Shown: one piece after another, positions 26,177 to 36,337 of the stretch | How the letters are laid out: each line of letters starts with the position of its first letter | Position numbering within the stretch: the first letter of the stretch is position 1 | Assembly: GCF_003862485.1 (NCBI RefSeq) | Contig: NZ_RRCM01000003.1 | Span: 62,001-126,000, forward strand | DNA from: Lachnoanaerobaculum orale | Lineage (GTDB): Bacteria; Bacillota; Clostridia; Lachnospirales; Lachnospiraceae | Direction: 5' to 3' | DNA length: 64,000 bases | The notes under the pieces: generated by a model | Told to the model about the DNA's origin: nothing | Seen by the model: only the letters and a program-made list of their open reading frames with translations | Database searches by the model: none | Position numbers and translations under genes: made by a program

Positions 26177-26674
26177 ATGGACGATATGCAAGTCTATATT
26201 GCGAATTTAGGCAAATACAATGAGGGCGAATTGGTCGGTGCGTGGTTTACCTTTCCCATTGACTTTGAGGAAGTCAAAGAGAAAATCGGCTTGAATGATG
26301 AATATGAGGAATACGCCATTCATGACTACGAGTTACCCTTTACGGTTGACGAATACACTTCCATTGGCGAACTCAATCGACTATGGGAAATGGTATCGGA
26401 ATTACCCGAAGAATTACAATCGGAGCTATCTGCTCTGCTCACTCATTTTTCAAGCATTGAAGAACTAAGCGAACATCAAGAGGATATTATCATTCATTCC
26501 GATTGTGATGATATGTATGACGTGGCACGCTACTACATTGAAGAAACGGGTGCTTTAGGCGAAGTACCAGCTAGTCTTCAAAACTATATTGATTATCAAG
26601 CCTATGGTCGGGATTTAGACCTTTCAGGAACGTTTATCTCAACCAATCATGGGATTTTTGAAATCGTCTATTAA
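26177..26674 (+). CDS. ardA: Tn916 Orf18, ArdA antirestriction protein
   Basis: This 165-aa, highly acidic protein has MDDMQVYIANLGKYNEGELV, GAWFTFPIDFEEV and HDYELPFTVDEYTSIGELNR. ArdA mimics the shape and charge of bent DNA and inhibits type I restriction enzymes (and, for other ArdA proteins, BREX), helping the element enter new hosts. The acidic content and length are standard for the family. Confidence 0.93.
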   Translation: MDDMQVYIANLGKYNEGELVGAWFTFPIDFEEVKEKIGLNDEYEEYAIHDYELPFTVDEYTSIGELNRLWEMVSELPEELQSELSALLTHFSSIEELSEHQEDIIIHSDCDDMYDVARYYIEETGALGEVPASLQNYIDYQAYGRDLDLSGTFISTNHGIFEIVY

Positions 26675-26762
26675 ATCTGTCGGTACATTACTACTGGCAG
26701 ATTTTCTATTTTACGGGGTGGCTCAATCAGCTACCCCTATTTTTTATGAAAGGATTGATTAC

Positions 26763-27155
26763 ATGAAGAAAATACGAAGCTATACCAGTATCTGGTCTGT
26801 GGAAAAGGTACTGTATTCTATCAATGATTTTAGACTTCCGTTTCCCATAACCTTTACGCAAATGACATGGTTTGTCGTGTCACTCTTTGCAGTGATGATA
26901 CTTGGCAACTTGCCCCCTCTTTCCATGATAGAGGGAGCATTTCTCAAATACTTTGGGATTCCTGTGGCTTTCACATGGTTTATGTCTACAAAAACTTTTG
27001 ATGGTAAAAAGCCTTATGGATTTTTGAAGTCTGTCATTGCTTATGCACTGCGACCAAAGCTGACCTATGCAGGAAAAAAAGTAACGCTTGGCAGAAACCA
27101 GCCACAAGAAGCCATTACAGCAGTTAGGAGTGAATTTTATGGCATATCCAATTAA
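26763..27155 (+). CDS. orf17: Tn916 Orf17, TcpE-family mating channel protein
   Basis: This 130-aa form starts at MKKIRSYTSIWSVEKVLYSI with AAAGG upstream. The open frame extends to 26,649 but that part overlaps ardA and contains the ardA stop region; the longer form of 168 aa is sometimes annotated. Two hydrophobic segments (WFVVSLFAVMILGNLPPL and FLKYFGIPVAFTWFM) support an inner-membrane channel component of the TcpE family. Its end overlaps the VirB4-like gene. Confidence 0.85.
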   Translation: MKKIRSYTSIWSVEKVLYSINDFRLPFPITFTQMTWFVVSLFAVMILGNLPPLSMIEGAFLKYFGIPVAFTWFMSTKTFDGKKPYGFLKSVIAYALRPKLTYAGKKVTLGRNQPQEAITAVRSEFYGISN

Positions 27156-29586
27156 ATACATTGAAAACAATCTCGTCTGGAATAAAGACGGGGAATGTTA
27201 TGCTTACTATGAGCTTGTTCCTTACAATTACTCATTTCTAAGTCCAGAACAGAAAATACAAGTGCATGATTCTTTCAGACAGCTTATCGCACAAAATCGT
27301 GATGGCAAAATTCATGCTTTACAAATCAGTACAGAATCCAGCATACGTTCTGCACAAGAGCGTTCCAAAAATGAAGTCACTGGCAAGCTCAAAGCGGTTG
27401 CCTATGACAAAATCGACCAACAGACAGACGCTTTAATATCCATGATTGGCGAAAATCAAGTGAACTACCGTTTCTTTATCGGCTTTAAGTTGCTTCTCAA
27501 CGATCAGGAGTTTTCTATGAAAAGTCTTACCGTTGAAGCAAAAAATGCTTTGTCTGATTTTGTCTATGATGTGAACCATAAGCTGATGGGCGATTTTGTT
27601 AGTATGAGTAATGATGAAATCCTGCGTTTTCAGAAGATGGAAAAGCTCTTAGAAAATAAAATCTCTCGTCGTTTCAAAATCCGCAGGTTAGATAAGGACG
27701 ACTTCGGCTATCTGATTGAACACCTTTACGGACAGACAGGCACTGCCTATGAAGAGTATGAGTACCATCTATCAAAGAAAAAGCTGGATAATGAAACGCT
27801 GATTAAATACTATGACTTGATTAAGCCTACTCGCTGTTTGGTGGAAGAAAAACAGCGATATTTGAAAATCCAGCAGGAAGATGAAACCGTCTATGTAGCT
27901 TACTTTACCATTAACAGCATTGTCGGAGAACTGGACTTCCCGTCCTCTGAAATCTTCTACTACCAGCAACAGCAATTTACATTCCCGATTGATACGTCAA
28001 TGAATGTGGAAATTGTAGCGAATCGTAAAGCCCTATCTACTGTCCGCAATAAAAAGAAAGAACTGAAAGACTTGGATAACCACGCTTGGCAAAGTGATAA
28101 TGAAACCAGCTCCAATGTGGCGGAAGCTCTGGAAAGTGTGAATGAGCTGGAAACCAATTTAGACCAAAGCAAGGAATCTATGTACAAGCTGTCTTATGTG
28201 GTAAGGGTATCAGCAAATGATCTTGACGAACTCAAACGTCGTTGTAATGAAGTGAAAGATTTTTATGACGATTTAAGCGTAAAACTGGTACGACCATTTG
28301 GGGATATGCTCGGCTTACATGAAGAATTTTTACCTGCCAGCAAGCGTTATATGAATGATTATATTCAATACGTGACCTCTGATTTCCTCGCTGGTTTAGG
28401 TTTTGGTGCTACTCAAATGCTGGGGGAAAATGAGGGGATTTATGTTGGCTACAGCTTAGATACTGGACGCAATGTCTATCTGAAACCTGCTCTTGCCAGT
28501 CAAGGGGTTAAGGGTTCAGTAACCAATGCGTTAGCGTCGGCTTTTGTTGGTTCGCTGGGTGGTGGTAAATCCTTTGCGAATAACCTTATCGTCTATTATG
28601 CGGTGCTTTATGGGGCACAAGCAGTGATTGTAGACCCAAAAGCAGAACGTGGCAGATGGAAAGAAACCTTGCCAGAGATTTCCCATGAAATCAATATCGT
28701 CACTCTGACTTCTGATGAGAAAAACAAAGGCTTACTTGACCCTTATGTGATTATGAAAAATCCCAAAGATTCTGAATCACTGGCTATTGATATTCTGACA
28801 TTCCTTACGGGGATTTCCTCTCGTGATGGGGAACGCTTCCCAATCCTTAGAAAAGCCATTCGTGCAGTAACCAATAGTGAAGTACGAGGGTTGATGAAAG
28901 TGATTGAGGAATTACGGGTTGAGAATACGCCACTAAGTACCAGTATAGCCGACCATATCGAAAGTTTTACAGACTATGACTTTGCACATTTATTATTCAG
29001 TAATGGTTATGTGGAGCAGTCTATCAGCTTAGAAAAACAACTGAACATTATACAGGTTGCGGACTTGGTACTTCCCGACAAGGAAACTTCCTTTGAGGAA
29101 TATACCACTATGGAGCTTTTATCCGTTGCTATGCTGATTGTCATTAGTACCTTTGCTTTAGACTTTATCCATACAGACCGAAGCATTTTCAAGATTGTAG
29201 ATTTAGACGAAGCATGGAGCTTTTTACAGGTAGCACAAGGAAAAACACTATCTATGAAGCTGGTTCGGGCTGGTCGTGCTATGAACGCTGGGGTATATTT
29301 CGTGACCCAAAATACAGACGACCTCTTAGATGAAAAACTGAAAAATAACCTCGGCTTAAAATTTGCATTTCGTTCCACTGACCTTAACGAGATTAAAAAG
29401 ACCTTAGCCTTTTTTGGTGTAGACCCAGAGGACGAAAACAATCAGAAGCGATTGCGTGATTTGGAAAACGGGCAATGCCTTATCAGTGATTTATATGGTC
29501 GTGTCGGTGTGATACAGTTCCACCCTGTATTTGAAGAACTGCTCCATGCCTTTGATACCAGACCACCTGTGCGAAAAGAGGTGTAA
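27139..29586 (+). CDS. orf16: Tn916 Orf16, VirB4-like conjugation ATPase
   Basis: This 815-aa protein starts at MAYPIKYIENNLVWNKDGE, with GGAG 12 bases upstream. It has VirB4/TraC motifs: Walker A SLGGGKSFANN, Walker B KIVDLDEAWSFLQ and RAGRAMNAGVYFVTQNTDDL. It powers the type IV secretion channel at the membrane. The start overlaps orf17 by 17 bases, so translation is coupled. Length matches the usual 815. Confidence 0.93.
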   Translation: MAYPIKYIENNLVWNKDGECYAYYELVPYNYSFLSPEQKIQVHDSFRQLIAQNRDGKIHALQISTESSIRSAQERSKNEVTGKLKAVAYDKIDQQTDALISMIGENQVNYRFFIGFKLLLNDQEFSMKSLTVEAKNALSDFVYDVNHKLMGDFVSMSNDEILRFQKMEKLLENKISRRFKIRRLDKDDFGYLIEHLYGQTGTAYEEYEYHLSKKKLDNETLIKYYDLIKPTRCLVEEKQRYLKIQQEDETVYVAYFTINSIVGELDFPSSEIFYYQQQQFTFPIDTSMNVEIVANRKALSTVRNKKKELKDLDNHAWQSDNETSSNVAEALESVNELETNLDQSKESMYKLSYVVRVSANDLDELKRRCNEVKDFYDDLSVKLVRPFGDMLGLHEEFLPASKRYMNDYIQYVTSDFLAGLGFGATQMLGENEGIYVGYSLDTGRNVYLKPALASQGVKGSVTNALASAFVGSLGGGKSFANNLIVYYAVLYGAQAVIVDPKAERGRWKETLPEISHEINIVTLTSDEKNKGLLDPYVIMKNPKDSESLAIDILTFLTGISSRDGERFPILRKAIRAVTNSEVRGLMKVIEELRVENTPLSTSIADHIESFTDYDFAHLLFSNGYVEQSISLEKQLNIIQVADLVLPDKETSFEEYTTMELLSVAMLIVISTFALDFIHTDRSIFKIVDLDEAWSFLQVAQGKTLSMKLVRAGRAMNAGVYFVTQNTDDLLDEKLKNNLGLKFAFRSTDLNEIKKTLAFFGVDPEDENNQKRLRDLENGQCLISDLYGRVGVIQFHPVFEELLHAFDTRPPVRKEV

Positions 29587-29588
29587 AT

Positions 29589-31766
29589 GTGAAACCATCA
29601 ATAGTAAACAGAATAAAATCAAACTGGACGCTGAAACGTCTAGGTAAAGTGGCAATGACAGTGGCTTTCACACTTGTGATTGCCATTTTTCTTTTAGCCA
29701 TGCTGGGAACGGTGGTTCAAGCTGCGGGCTTGGTAGATGATACGGTCAATGTGGCAAATGAATACAGCCGATACCCACTTGAAAACTATCAACTGGATTT
29801 TTATGTGGATAATAGCTGGGGCTGGCTTCCGTGGAACTGGTCGGACGGGATTGGAAAACAGGTCATGTATGGACTATATGCCATTACCAATTTTATTTGG
29901 ACAATCAGTTTGTATGTTTCCAATGCGACAGGTTACTTAGTACAGGAAGCCTATTCCTTAGACTTCATTTCCGCTACAGCAGATTCCATTGGTAAGAATA
30001 TGCAGACCTTAGCTGGTGTGAGTGCAAACGGATTTTCAACAGAGGGTTTCTATGTTGGATTCCTCTTACTCTTGATTTTGGTTCTTGGGGTTTATGTTGC
30101 CTATACGGGACTGATAAAGAGAGAAACCACAAAGGCAATTCATGCCATTATGAATTTTGTGCTGGTGTTTATCCTATCGGCTTCCTTTATTGCCTACGCT
30201 CCCGACTACATTAAAAAAATCAATGACTTTTCATCAGACATCAGTAATGCCAGTTTATCACTTGGCACGAAGATTGTCATGCCCCATTCCGATAGTCAAG
30301 GCAAGGACAGCGTGGACTTAATCAGAGATAGCCTGTTTTCCATACAGGTTCAGCAACCGTGGCTACTGCTTCAATACAACAGTTCAGACATTGAAAGTAT
30401 CGGTATTGACCGTGTGGAAAGCCTGCTCTCCACCAGCCCAGATTCCAACAATGGCGAAGACAGAGAAAAAATTGTTGCGGAAGAAATTGAAGACAGAAGC
30501 AATACCAATCTAACCATTACAAAGACCATTAACCGTTTAGGTACAGTCTTCTTCCTATTTGTCTTCAATATTGGGATTTCCATATTTGTATTCCTATTAA
30601 CAGGAATCATGATTTTCTCGCAGGTACTTTTTATCATCTATGCTATGTTTCTGCCTGTGAGCTTTATTTTAAGCATGATTCCATCATTTGATGGTATGTC
30701 AAAACGAGCCATAACAAAGCTCTTTAATACCATTTTGACACGAGCTGGAATCACATTGATTATTACGACAGCATTTAGTATTTCAACCATGCTCTATACC
30801 TTATCGGCTGGTTATCCGTTCTTTTTGATTGCTTTTCTACAGATTGTGACCTTTGCAGGAATCTACTTCAAGCTGGGCGATTTAATGAGTATGTTTTCTC
30901 TACAGAGTAACGATTCTCAAAGTGTGGGAAGTCGTGTGATGAGAAAACCTCGTATGCTTATGCACGCTCACATGCACCGTCTACAGCGGAAACTTGGACG
31001 TTCCATGACTACTCTAGGGGCTGGGTCTGCCATTGTTACAGGTAAAAAAGGACAGTCGGGTTCGGGGAGTTCTGCAAGGACACAAGCAGATCACTCCCGA
31101 CCAGACGGAAAGGAAAAATCAACACTTGGAAAACGTATCGGTCAAACCATCGGTACAGTAGCTGATACCAAAGACAGAATGGTAGACACTGCTAGTGGTT
31201 TGAAAGAACAGGTTAAAGATTTGCCGACCAATGCAAGATATGCAGTATATCAAGGAAAATCCAAAGTAAAAGAGAATGTCCGTGATTTAACCAGTAGTAT
31301 TTCTCAAACCAAAGCGGACAGAGCCAGTGGACGCAAGGAACAGCAGGAACAAAGGCGAAAAACCATTGCGAAGCGTCGCTCTGAAATGGAACAGGTCAAA
31401 CAGAAAAAACAGCCTGCTTCTTCTGTTCATGAAAGACCGACTACAAGACAAGAACAATATCATGATGAACAGACCTCAAAACAGTCTAATATTCAGACTT
31501 CATATAAGGAATCTCAACAAGCCAAACAAGAGCGTCCAGCAGTTAAGTCCGATTTTTCAAGTCCAAAAGTGGAACGCCAAGGCAATACCGTTCAAGAAAA
31601 AACCGTTCAAAAGCCAGCAACTTCAACCACTACAGCAGATAGAACTTCACAACGTCCAATCACAAAAGAACGTCCGTCTACTGTTCAAAGAGTACCACTA
31701 CAAAATACAAGAAGTAGACCACCAATCAAAACCGCCACCATTAAGAAAGTCGGTAAGAAACCATGA
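29589..31766 (+). CDS. orf15: Tn916 Orf15, VirB6-like polytopic membrane protein
   Basis: This 725-aa protein starts at GTG 29,589 behind GAGGTG. It has a long N-terminal helix (VAMTVAFTLVIAIFLLAMLG), about six further helices to residue 430, and a large hydrophilic tail rich in Lys, Gln, Ser and Thr (about 450-725). This is typical of the VirB6/TcpH channel core with a cytoplasmic or disordered tail. It overlaps orf14 by 4 bases. Confidence 0.9.
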   Translation: MKPSIVNRIKSNWTLKRLGKVAMTVAFTLVIAIFLLAMLGTVVQAAGLVDDTVNVANEYSRYPLENYQLDFYVDNSWGWLPWNWSDGIGKQVMYGLYAITNFIWTISLYVSNATGYLVQEAYSLDFISATADSIGKNMQTLAGVSANGFSTEGFYVGFLLLLILVLGVYVAYTGLIKRETTKAIHAIMNFVLVFILSASFIAYAPDYIKKINDFSSDISNASLSLGTKIVMPHSDSQGKDSVDLIRDSLFSIQVQQPWLLLQYNSSDIESIGIDRVESLLSTSPDSNNGEDREKIVAEEIEDRSNTNLTITKTINRLGTVFFLFVFNIGISIFVFLLTGIMIFSQVLFIIYAMFLPVSFILSMIPSFDGMSKRAITKLFNTILTRAGITLIITTAFSISTMLYTLSAGYPFFLIAFLQIVTFAGIYFKLGDLMSMFSLQSNDSQSVGSRVMRKPRMLMHAHMHRLQRKLGRSMTTLGAGSAIVTGKKGQSGSGSSARTQADHSRPDGKEKSTLGKRIGQTIGTVADTKDRMVDTASGLKEQVKDLPTNARYAVYQGKSKVKENVRDLTSSISQTKADRASGRKEQQEQRRKTIAKRRSEMEQVKQKKQPASSVHERPTTRQEQYHDEQTSKQSNIQTSYKESQQAKQERPAVKSDFSSPKVERQGNTVQEKTVQKPATSTTTADRTSQRPITKERPSTVQRVPLQNTRSRPPIKTATIKKVGKKP

Positions 31767-32764
31767 AGTTGAAAACTTTAGTGATTGGTGGTTCTGGATT
31801 ATTCTTGATGGTCTTCTCACTGCTTCTGTTTGTTGCCATTTTATTTTCAGATGAACAGGACAGCGGAATTTCCAATATTCATTATGGAGGTGTGAATGTT
31901 TCCGCAGAAGTGCTGGCTCATAAGCCTATGGTAGAAAAATATGCCAAAGAATATGGCGTTGAAGAATATGTCAACATACTTCTTGCGATTATACAGGTGG
32001 AATCGGGCGGTACTGCGGAAGATGTTATGCAGTCCTCGGAATCCCTCGGTCTTCCACCTAATTCATTGAGTACAGAAGAATCCATTAAGCAAGGTGTGAA
32101 GTATTTCAGTGAATTATTAGCCAGTAGCGAAAGGCTCAGTGTAGATTTAGAATCGGTTATCCAGTCCTACAATTATGGTGGTGGTTTCTTAGGGTATGTG
32201 GCTAATCGTGGAAATAAATATACCTTTGAACTGGCTCAAAGTTTCTCAAAAGAGTATTCAGGTGGCGAAAAAGTGTCTTACCCCAATCCCATAGCCATAC
32301 CTATCAATGGGGGCTGGCGATACAACTATGGCAATATGTTTTATGTGCAACTGGTAACGCAGTATCTTGTCACAACAGAGTTTGATGATGATACGGTACA
32401 AGCCATCATGGACGAAGCACTGAAATATGAGGGCTGGCGATACGTTTACGGTGGAGCTTCCCCGACTACTTCTTTTGATTGTAGCGGACTGACACAATGG
32501 ACGTATGGAAAAGCTGGAATTAACTTACCACGAACCGCACAACAGCAATATGATGTGACCCAGCATATCCCACTATCGGAAGCACAAGCTGGCGATTTGG
32601 TTTTCTTTCATTCTACCTATAACGCTGGCTCTTATATTACTCATGTTGGGATATACCTTGGCAATAACCGTATGTTTCATGCAGGCGACCCAATCGGTTA
32701 TGCCGACTTAACAAGCCCCTACTGGCAACAGCATTTAGTGGGAGCAGGACGAATCAAACAATGA
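31763..32764 (+). CDS. orf14: Tn916 Orf14, bifunctional cell-wall hydrolase (lysozyme-like plus NlpC/P60)
   Basis: This 333-aa protein has one N-terminal helix (LVIGGSGLFLMVFSLLLFVA). A lysozyme-like domain follows (about 55-190; catalytic Glu in AIIQVESGGTAEDVMQSS). Last is an NlpC/P60 peptidase (about 210-333) with Cys in TTSFDCSGLTQW and His in YITHVGIYLGNN. The CwlT relative in ICEBs1 opens peptidoglycan so the mating channel can cross the wall. It overlaps orf13 by 4 bases. Confidence 0.92.
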   Translation: MKLKTLVIGGSGLFLMVFSLLLFVAILFSDEQDSGISNIHYGGVNVSAEVLAHKPMVEKYAKEYGVEEYVNILLAIIQVESGGTAEDVMQSSESLGLPPNSLSTEESIKQGVKYFSELLASSERLSVDLESVIQSYNYGGGFLGYVANRGNKYTFELAQSFSKEYSGGEKVSYPNPIAIPINGGWRYNYGNMFYVQLVTQYLVTTEFDDDTVQAIMDEALKYEGWRYVYGGASPTTSFDCSGLTQWTYGKAGINLPRTAQQQYDVTQHIPLSEAQAGDLVFFHSTYNAGSYITHVGIYLGNNRMFHAGDPIGYADLTSPYWQQHLVGAGRIKQ

Positions 32765-33696
32765 GAAAGGAAGATTTAATGATGAAATTTAGAAAAAATC
32801 AGAATAAAGAAAAACAGATACCAAAGGAAAAGAAACCTCGTGTCTACTATAAGGTCAATCCTCATAAAAAGGTTGTGATTGCCTTGTGGGTACTTTTAGG
32901 GCTTAGTTTCAGCTTTGCGATATTCAAGCACTTTACAGCTATAGATACTCATACTATTCACGAAACAACTATCATAGAAAAGGAATACGTTGATACTCAT
33001 CATGTAGAAAATTTTGTAGAGAACTTTGCGAAAGTCTACTATTCATGGGAGCAATCCGATAAGTCCATTGATAATCGAATGGAAAGTCTAAAAGGCTATC
33101 TGACAGATGAACTTCAAGCTCTCAATGTTGATACAGTACGCAAAGATATTCCTGTATCGTCTTCTGTAAGAGGATTTCAGATATGGACGGTAGAGCCAAC
33201 TGGCGACAATGAGTTTAATGTAACCTACAGTGTAGACCAGCTCATTACAGAGGGAGAAAATACAAAGACCGTCCACTCTGCTTATATAGTGAGTGTCTAT
33301 GTAGATGGTTCTGGAAATATGGTACTGGTTAAGAATCCGACCATTACCAACATACCTAAGAAATCAAGTTATAAACCAAAAGCCATTGAAAGTGAGGGGA
33401 CGGTTGATTCCATTACAACCAATGAAATCAATGAGTTTTTAACGACGTTCTTCAAGCTCTATCCTACAGCGACAGCCAGTGAACTTTCCTACTATGTGAA
33501 TGACGGGATATTAAAACCAATCGGAAAAGAGTACATCTTTCAAGAACTGGTAAATCCTATTCACAATCGTAAGGATAATCAAGTCACGGTATCGCTGACA
33601 GTGGAGTATATCGACCAGCAGACCAAAGCAACGCAGGTATCTCAATTTGATTTGGTACTTGAAAAGAACGGGAGTAATTGGAAGATTATAGAATAA
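32761..33696 (+). CDS. orf13: Tn916 Orf13, TcpC-like channel protein
   Basis: This protein of up to 311 aa has an N-terminal helix (VVIALWVLLGLSFSFAIFKH) and two tandem NTF2/VirB8-like domains outside the membrane, as in TcpC of pCW3. The ATG at 32,779 has the better ribosome site (AAGGAAG), and 32,761 overlaps the orf14 stop. Last gene of the transfer operon before the tet(M) regulatory region. Confidence 0.88.
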   Translation: MRKEDLMMKFRKNQNKEKQIPKEKKPRVYYKVNPHKKVVIALWVLLGLSFSFAIFKHFTAIDTHTIHETTIIEKEYVDTHHVENFVENFAKVYYSWEQSDKSIDNRMESLKGYLTDELQALNVDTVRKDIPVSSSVRGFQIWTVEPTGDNEFNVTYSVDQLITEGENTKTVHSAYIVSVYVDGSGNMVLVKNPTITNIPKKSSYKPKAIESEGTVDSITTNEINEFLTTFFKLYPTATASELSYYVNDGILKPIGKEYIFQELVNPIHNRKDNQVTVSLTVEYIDQQTKATQVSQFDLVLEKNGSNWKIIE

Positions 33697-33765
33697 CAAA
33701 TATTGGTACATTATTACAGCTATTTTGTAATCACGTACTCTCTTTGATAAAAAATTGGAGATTCC

Positions 33766-33794
33766 TTTACAAATATGCTCTTACGTGCTATTAT
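33766..33794 (+). promoter_or_regulatory. tet(M) promoter
   Basis: TTTACA (33,766-33,771), 17 bases and TATTAT (33,789-33,794) stand ahead of the leader region and match the known Ptet position. Confidence 0.75.
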
Positions 33795-33825
33795 TTAAGT
33801 ATCTATTTAAAAGGAGTTAATAAAT

Positions 33826-34041
33826 ATGCGGCAAGGTATTCTTAAATAAACTGTCAATTTGATAGTGGGAACAAATAATTGGATGTCCTTTTTTAGGAGG
33901 GCTTAGTTTTTTGTACCCAGTTTAAGAATACCTTTATCATGTGATTCTAAAGTATCCGGAGAATATCTGTATGCTTTGTATGCCTATGGTTATGCATAAA
34001 AATCCCAGTGATAAGAGTATTTATCACTGGGATTTTTATGC
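33826..34041 (+). promoter_or_regulatory. tet(M) attenuation leader with two large hairpins
   Basis: A seven-codon ORF (MRQGILK, 33,826-33,849) with an AAGGAG site lies in the left arm of a long-range stem: AAGGTATTCTTAAA (33,833-33,846) pairs with TTTAAGAATACCTT (33,921-33,934). A T-run (AGTTTTTTG) lies inside the loop. A second, perfect 21-bp stem (33,994-34,014 with 34,021-34,041) sits inside orf12 and contains AAAAATCCC/GGGATTTTT. This is the known arrangement for transcription attenuation of tet(M), relieved when tetracycline slows ribosomes. Confidence 0.8.
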
Positions 34042-34057
34042 CCTTTTGGGCTTTTGA
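33971..34057 (+). CDS. orf12: tet(M) leader peptide, Orf12 (28 aa)
   Basis: This ORF encodes MLCMPMVMHKNPSDKSIYHW then DFYALLGF and stops 15 bases before tet(M). Its codons span the 21-bp hairpin, so ribosome progress decides whether the hairpin forms. This is the standard Tn916 leader peptide. Confidence 0.85.
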   Translation: MLCMPMVMHKNPSDKSIYHWDFYALLGF

Positions 34058-34072
34058 ATGGAGGAAAATCAC

Positions 34073-35992
34073 ATGAAAATTATTAATATTGGAGTTTTAG
34101 CTCATGTTGATGCGGGAAAAACTACCTTAACAGAAAGCTTATTATATAACAGTGGAGCGATTACAGAATTAGGAAGCGTGGACAGAGGTACAACGAAAAC
34201 GGATAATACGCTTTTAGAACGTCAGAGAGGAATTACAATTCAGACGGCGATAACCTCTTTTCAGTGGAAAAATACTAAGATAAACATCATAGACACGCCA
34301 GGACATATGGATTTTTTAGCAGAAGTATATCGTTCATTATCAGTATTAGATGGGGCAATTCTACTGATTTCTGCAAAAGATGGCGTACAAGCACAAACTC
34401 GTATATTGTTTCATGCACTTAGGAAAATAGGTATTCCCACAATCTTTTTTATCAATAAGATTGACCAAAATGGAATTGATTTATCAACGGTTTATCAGGA
34501 TATTAAAGAGAAACTTTCTGCGGAAATTGTAATCAAACAGAAGGTAGAACTGCATCCTAATATGCGTGTAATGAACTTTACCGAATCTGAACAATGGGAT
34601 ATGGTAATAGAAGGAAATGATTACCTTTTGGAGAAATATACGTCTGGGAAATTATTGGAAGCATTAGAACTCGAACAAGAGGAAAGCATAAGATTTCATA
34701 ATTGTTCCCTGTTCCCTGTTTATCACGGAAGTGCAAAAAACAATATAGGGATTGATAACCTTATAGAAGTGATTACGAATAAATTTTATTCATCAACACA
34801 TCGAGGTCAGTCTGAACTTTGCGGAAAAGTTTTCAAAATTGAGTATTCGGAAAAAAGACAGCGTCTTGCATATATACGTCTTTATAGTGGCGTACTGCAT
34901 TTGCGAGATTCGGTTAGAATATCGGAAAAGGAAAAAATAAAAATTACAGAAATGTATACTTCAATAAATGGTGAATTATGTAAAATCGATAAGGCTTATT
35001 CCGGGGAAATTGTTATTTTGCAGAATGAGTTTTTGAAGTTAAATAGTGTTCTTGGAGATACAAAGCTATTGCCACAGAGAGAGAGAATTGAAAATCCCCT
35101 CCCTCTGCTGCAAACGACTGTTGAACCGAGCAAACCTCAACAAAGGGAAATGTTACTTGATGCACTTTTAGAAATCTCCGACAGTGACCCGCTTCTGCGA
35201 TATTATGTGGATTCTGCGACACATGAAATCATACTTTCTTTCTTAGGGAAAGTACAAATGGAAGTGACTTGTGCTCTGCTGCAAGAAAAGTATCATGTGG
35301 AGATAGAAATAAAAGAGCCTACAGTCATTTATATGGAAAGACCGTTAAAAAAAGCAGAGTATACCATTCACATCGAAGTTCCACCGAATCCTTTCTGGGC
35401 TTCCATTGGTCTATCTGTAGCACCGCTTCCATTAGGGAGCGGAGTACAGTATGAGAGCTCGGTTTCTCTTGGATACTTAAATCAATCGTTTCAAAATGCA
35501 GTTATGGAGGGGATACGCTATGGCTGTGAACAAGGATTGTATGGTTGGAATGTGACGGACTGTAAAATCTGTTTTAAGTATGGCTTATACTATAGCCCTG
35601 TTAGTACCCCAGCAGATTTTCGGATGCTTGCTCCTATTGTATTGGAACAAGTCTTAAAAAAAGCTGGAACAGAATTGTTAGAGCCATATCTTAGTTTTAA
35701 AATTTATGCGCCACAGGAATATCTTTCACGAGCATACAACGATGCTCCTAAATATTGTGCGAACATCGTAGACACTCAATTGAAAAATAATGAGGTCATT
35801 CTTAGTGGAGAAATCCCTGCTCGGTGTATTCAAGAATATCGTAGTGATTTAACTTTCTTTACAAATGGACGTAGTGTTTGTTTAACAGAGTTAAAAGGGT
35901 ACCATGTTACTACCGGTGAACCTGTTTGCCAGCCCCGTCGTCCAAATAGTCGGATAGATAAAGTACGATATATGTTCAATAAAATAACTTAG
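34073..35992 (+). CDS. tet(M): Tetracycline resistance ribosomal protection protein Tet(M)
   Basis: This 639-aa GTPase removes tetracycline from the ribosome. The start is ATG 34,073 ([20 protein letters not shown]) after GGAGG; the frame extends 15 bases upstream but that part is not used. The G1 motif [10 protein letters not shown]3 DTPGH and G4 NKID are intact. Domains IV and V carry the conserved [14 protein letters not shown] and the C-terminal helix. Several substitutions in the first half (such as [39 protein letters not shown]) differ from the Tn916 sequence I remember, while the last about 250 residues look canonical, suggesting a mosaic allele. Confidence 0.97.
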   Translation: MKIINIGVLAHVDAGKTTLTESLLYNSGAITELGSVDRGTTKTDNTLLERQRGITIQTAITSFQWKNTKINIIDTPGHMDFLAEVYRSLSVLDGAILLISAKDGVQAQTRILFHALRKIGIPTIFFINKIDQNGIDLSTVYQDIKEKLSAEIVIKQKVELHPNMRVMNFTESEQWDMVIEGNDYLLEKYTSGKLLEALELEQEESIRFHNCSLFPVYHGSAKNNIGIDNLIEVITNKFYSSTHRGQSELCGKVFKIEYSEKRQRLAYIRLYSGVLHLRDSVRISEKEKIKITEMYTSINGELCKIDKAYSGEIVILQNEFLKLNSVLGDTKLLPQRERIENPLPLLQTTVEPSKPQQREMLLDALLEISDSDPLLRYYVDSATHEIILSFLGKVQMEVTCALLQEKYHVEIEIKEPTVIYMERPLKKAEYTIHIEVPPNPFWASIGLSVAPLPLGSGVQYESSVSLGYLNQSFQNAVMEGIRYGCEQGLYGWNVTDCKICFKYGLYYSPVSTPADFRMLAPIVLEQVLKKAGTELLEPYLSFKIYAPQEYLSRAYNDAPKYCANIVDTQLKNNEVILSGEIPARCIQEYRSDLTFFTNGRSVCLTELKGYHVTTGEPVCQPRRPNSRIDKVRYMFNKIT

Positions 35993-36089
35993 TGTATTTT
36001 ATGTTGTTATATAAATATGGTTTCTTGTTAAATAAGATGAAATATTTTTTAATAAAGATTTGAATTAAAGTGTAAAGGAGGAGATAGTT

Positions 36090-36278
36090 ATTATAAACTA
36101 CAAGTGGATATTGTGTCCTGTATGTGGAAATAAAACACGATTAAAGATAAGGGAAGATACTGAATTAAAAAAATTCCCCCTCTATTGTCCGAAATGCAGA
36201 CAAGAAAATTTAATTGAAATAAAGCAGTTCAAAGTAACTGTGATTACAGAGCCAGACGCAAAGACGCAGAGCCGATAA
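36090..36278 (+). CDS. orf6: Tn916 Orf6, cysteine-rich KTR-domain protein
   Basis: This protein of about 62 residues includes NYKWILCPVCGNKTRLKIRE and FPLYCPKCRQENLIEIKQFK, with two CPxC knuckles, the KTR zinc-ribbon pattern. There is no ATG: a strong AAAGGAGGAG site (36,074-36,083) stands seven bases before ATT 36,090, with ATA next, so either a rare start is used or the start is lost. It follows tet(M). Function unknown. The stop lies in the left arm of a terminator. Confidence 0.6.
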   Translation: MINYKWILCPVCGNKTRLKIREDTELKKFPLYCPKCRQENLIEIKQFKVTVITEPDAKTQSR

Positions 36279-36315
36279 AATGAGATTAATACAATCTCAT
36301 TTTATCGGCTCTTTC
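36268..36315. terminator. Bidirectional terminator between orf6 and orf9
   Basis: GAGCCGATAAAATGAGATT (from about 36,269) and its perfect complement AATCTCATTTTATCGGCTC form a 19-bp stem with a short loop and flanking A/T runs. It serves tet(M)-orf6 from the left and orf9 from the right. Confidence 0.88.
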
Positions 36316-36337
36316 CGTTATGTATGGATTCTTTTAA

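Noticed and set aside
29007-29441. Minus-strand 144-codon frame inside the VirB4-like gene
   Set aside because: It is a shadow of orf16, with no ribosome site or recognisable motif.
34058-34072. Longer Tet(M) start (five extra codons)
   Set aside because: These codons include the GGAGG ribosome site; the known N-terminus begins at 34,073.
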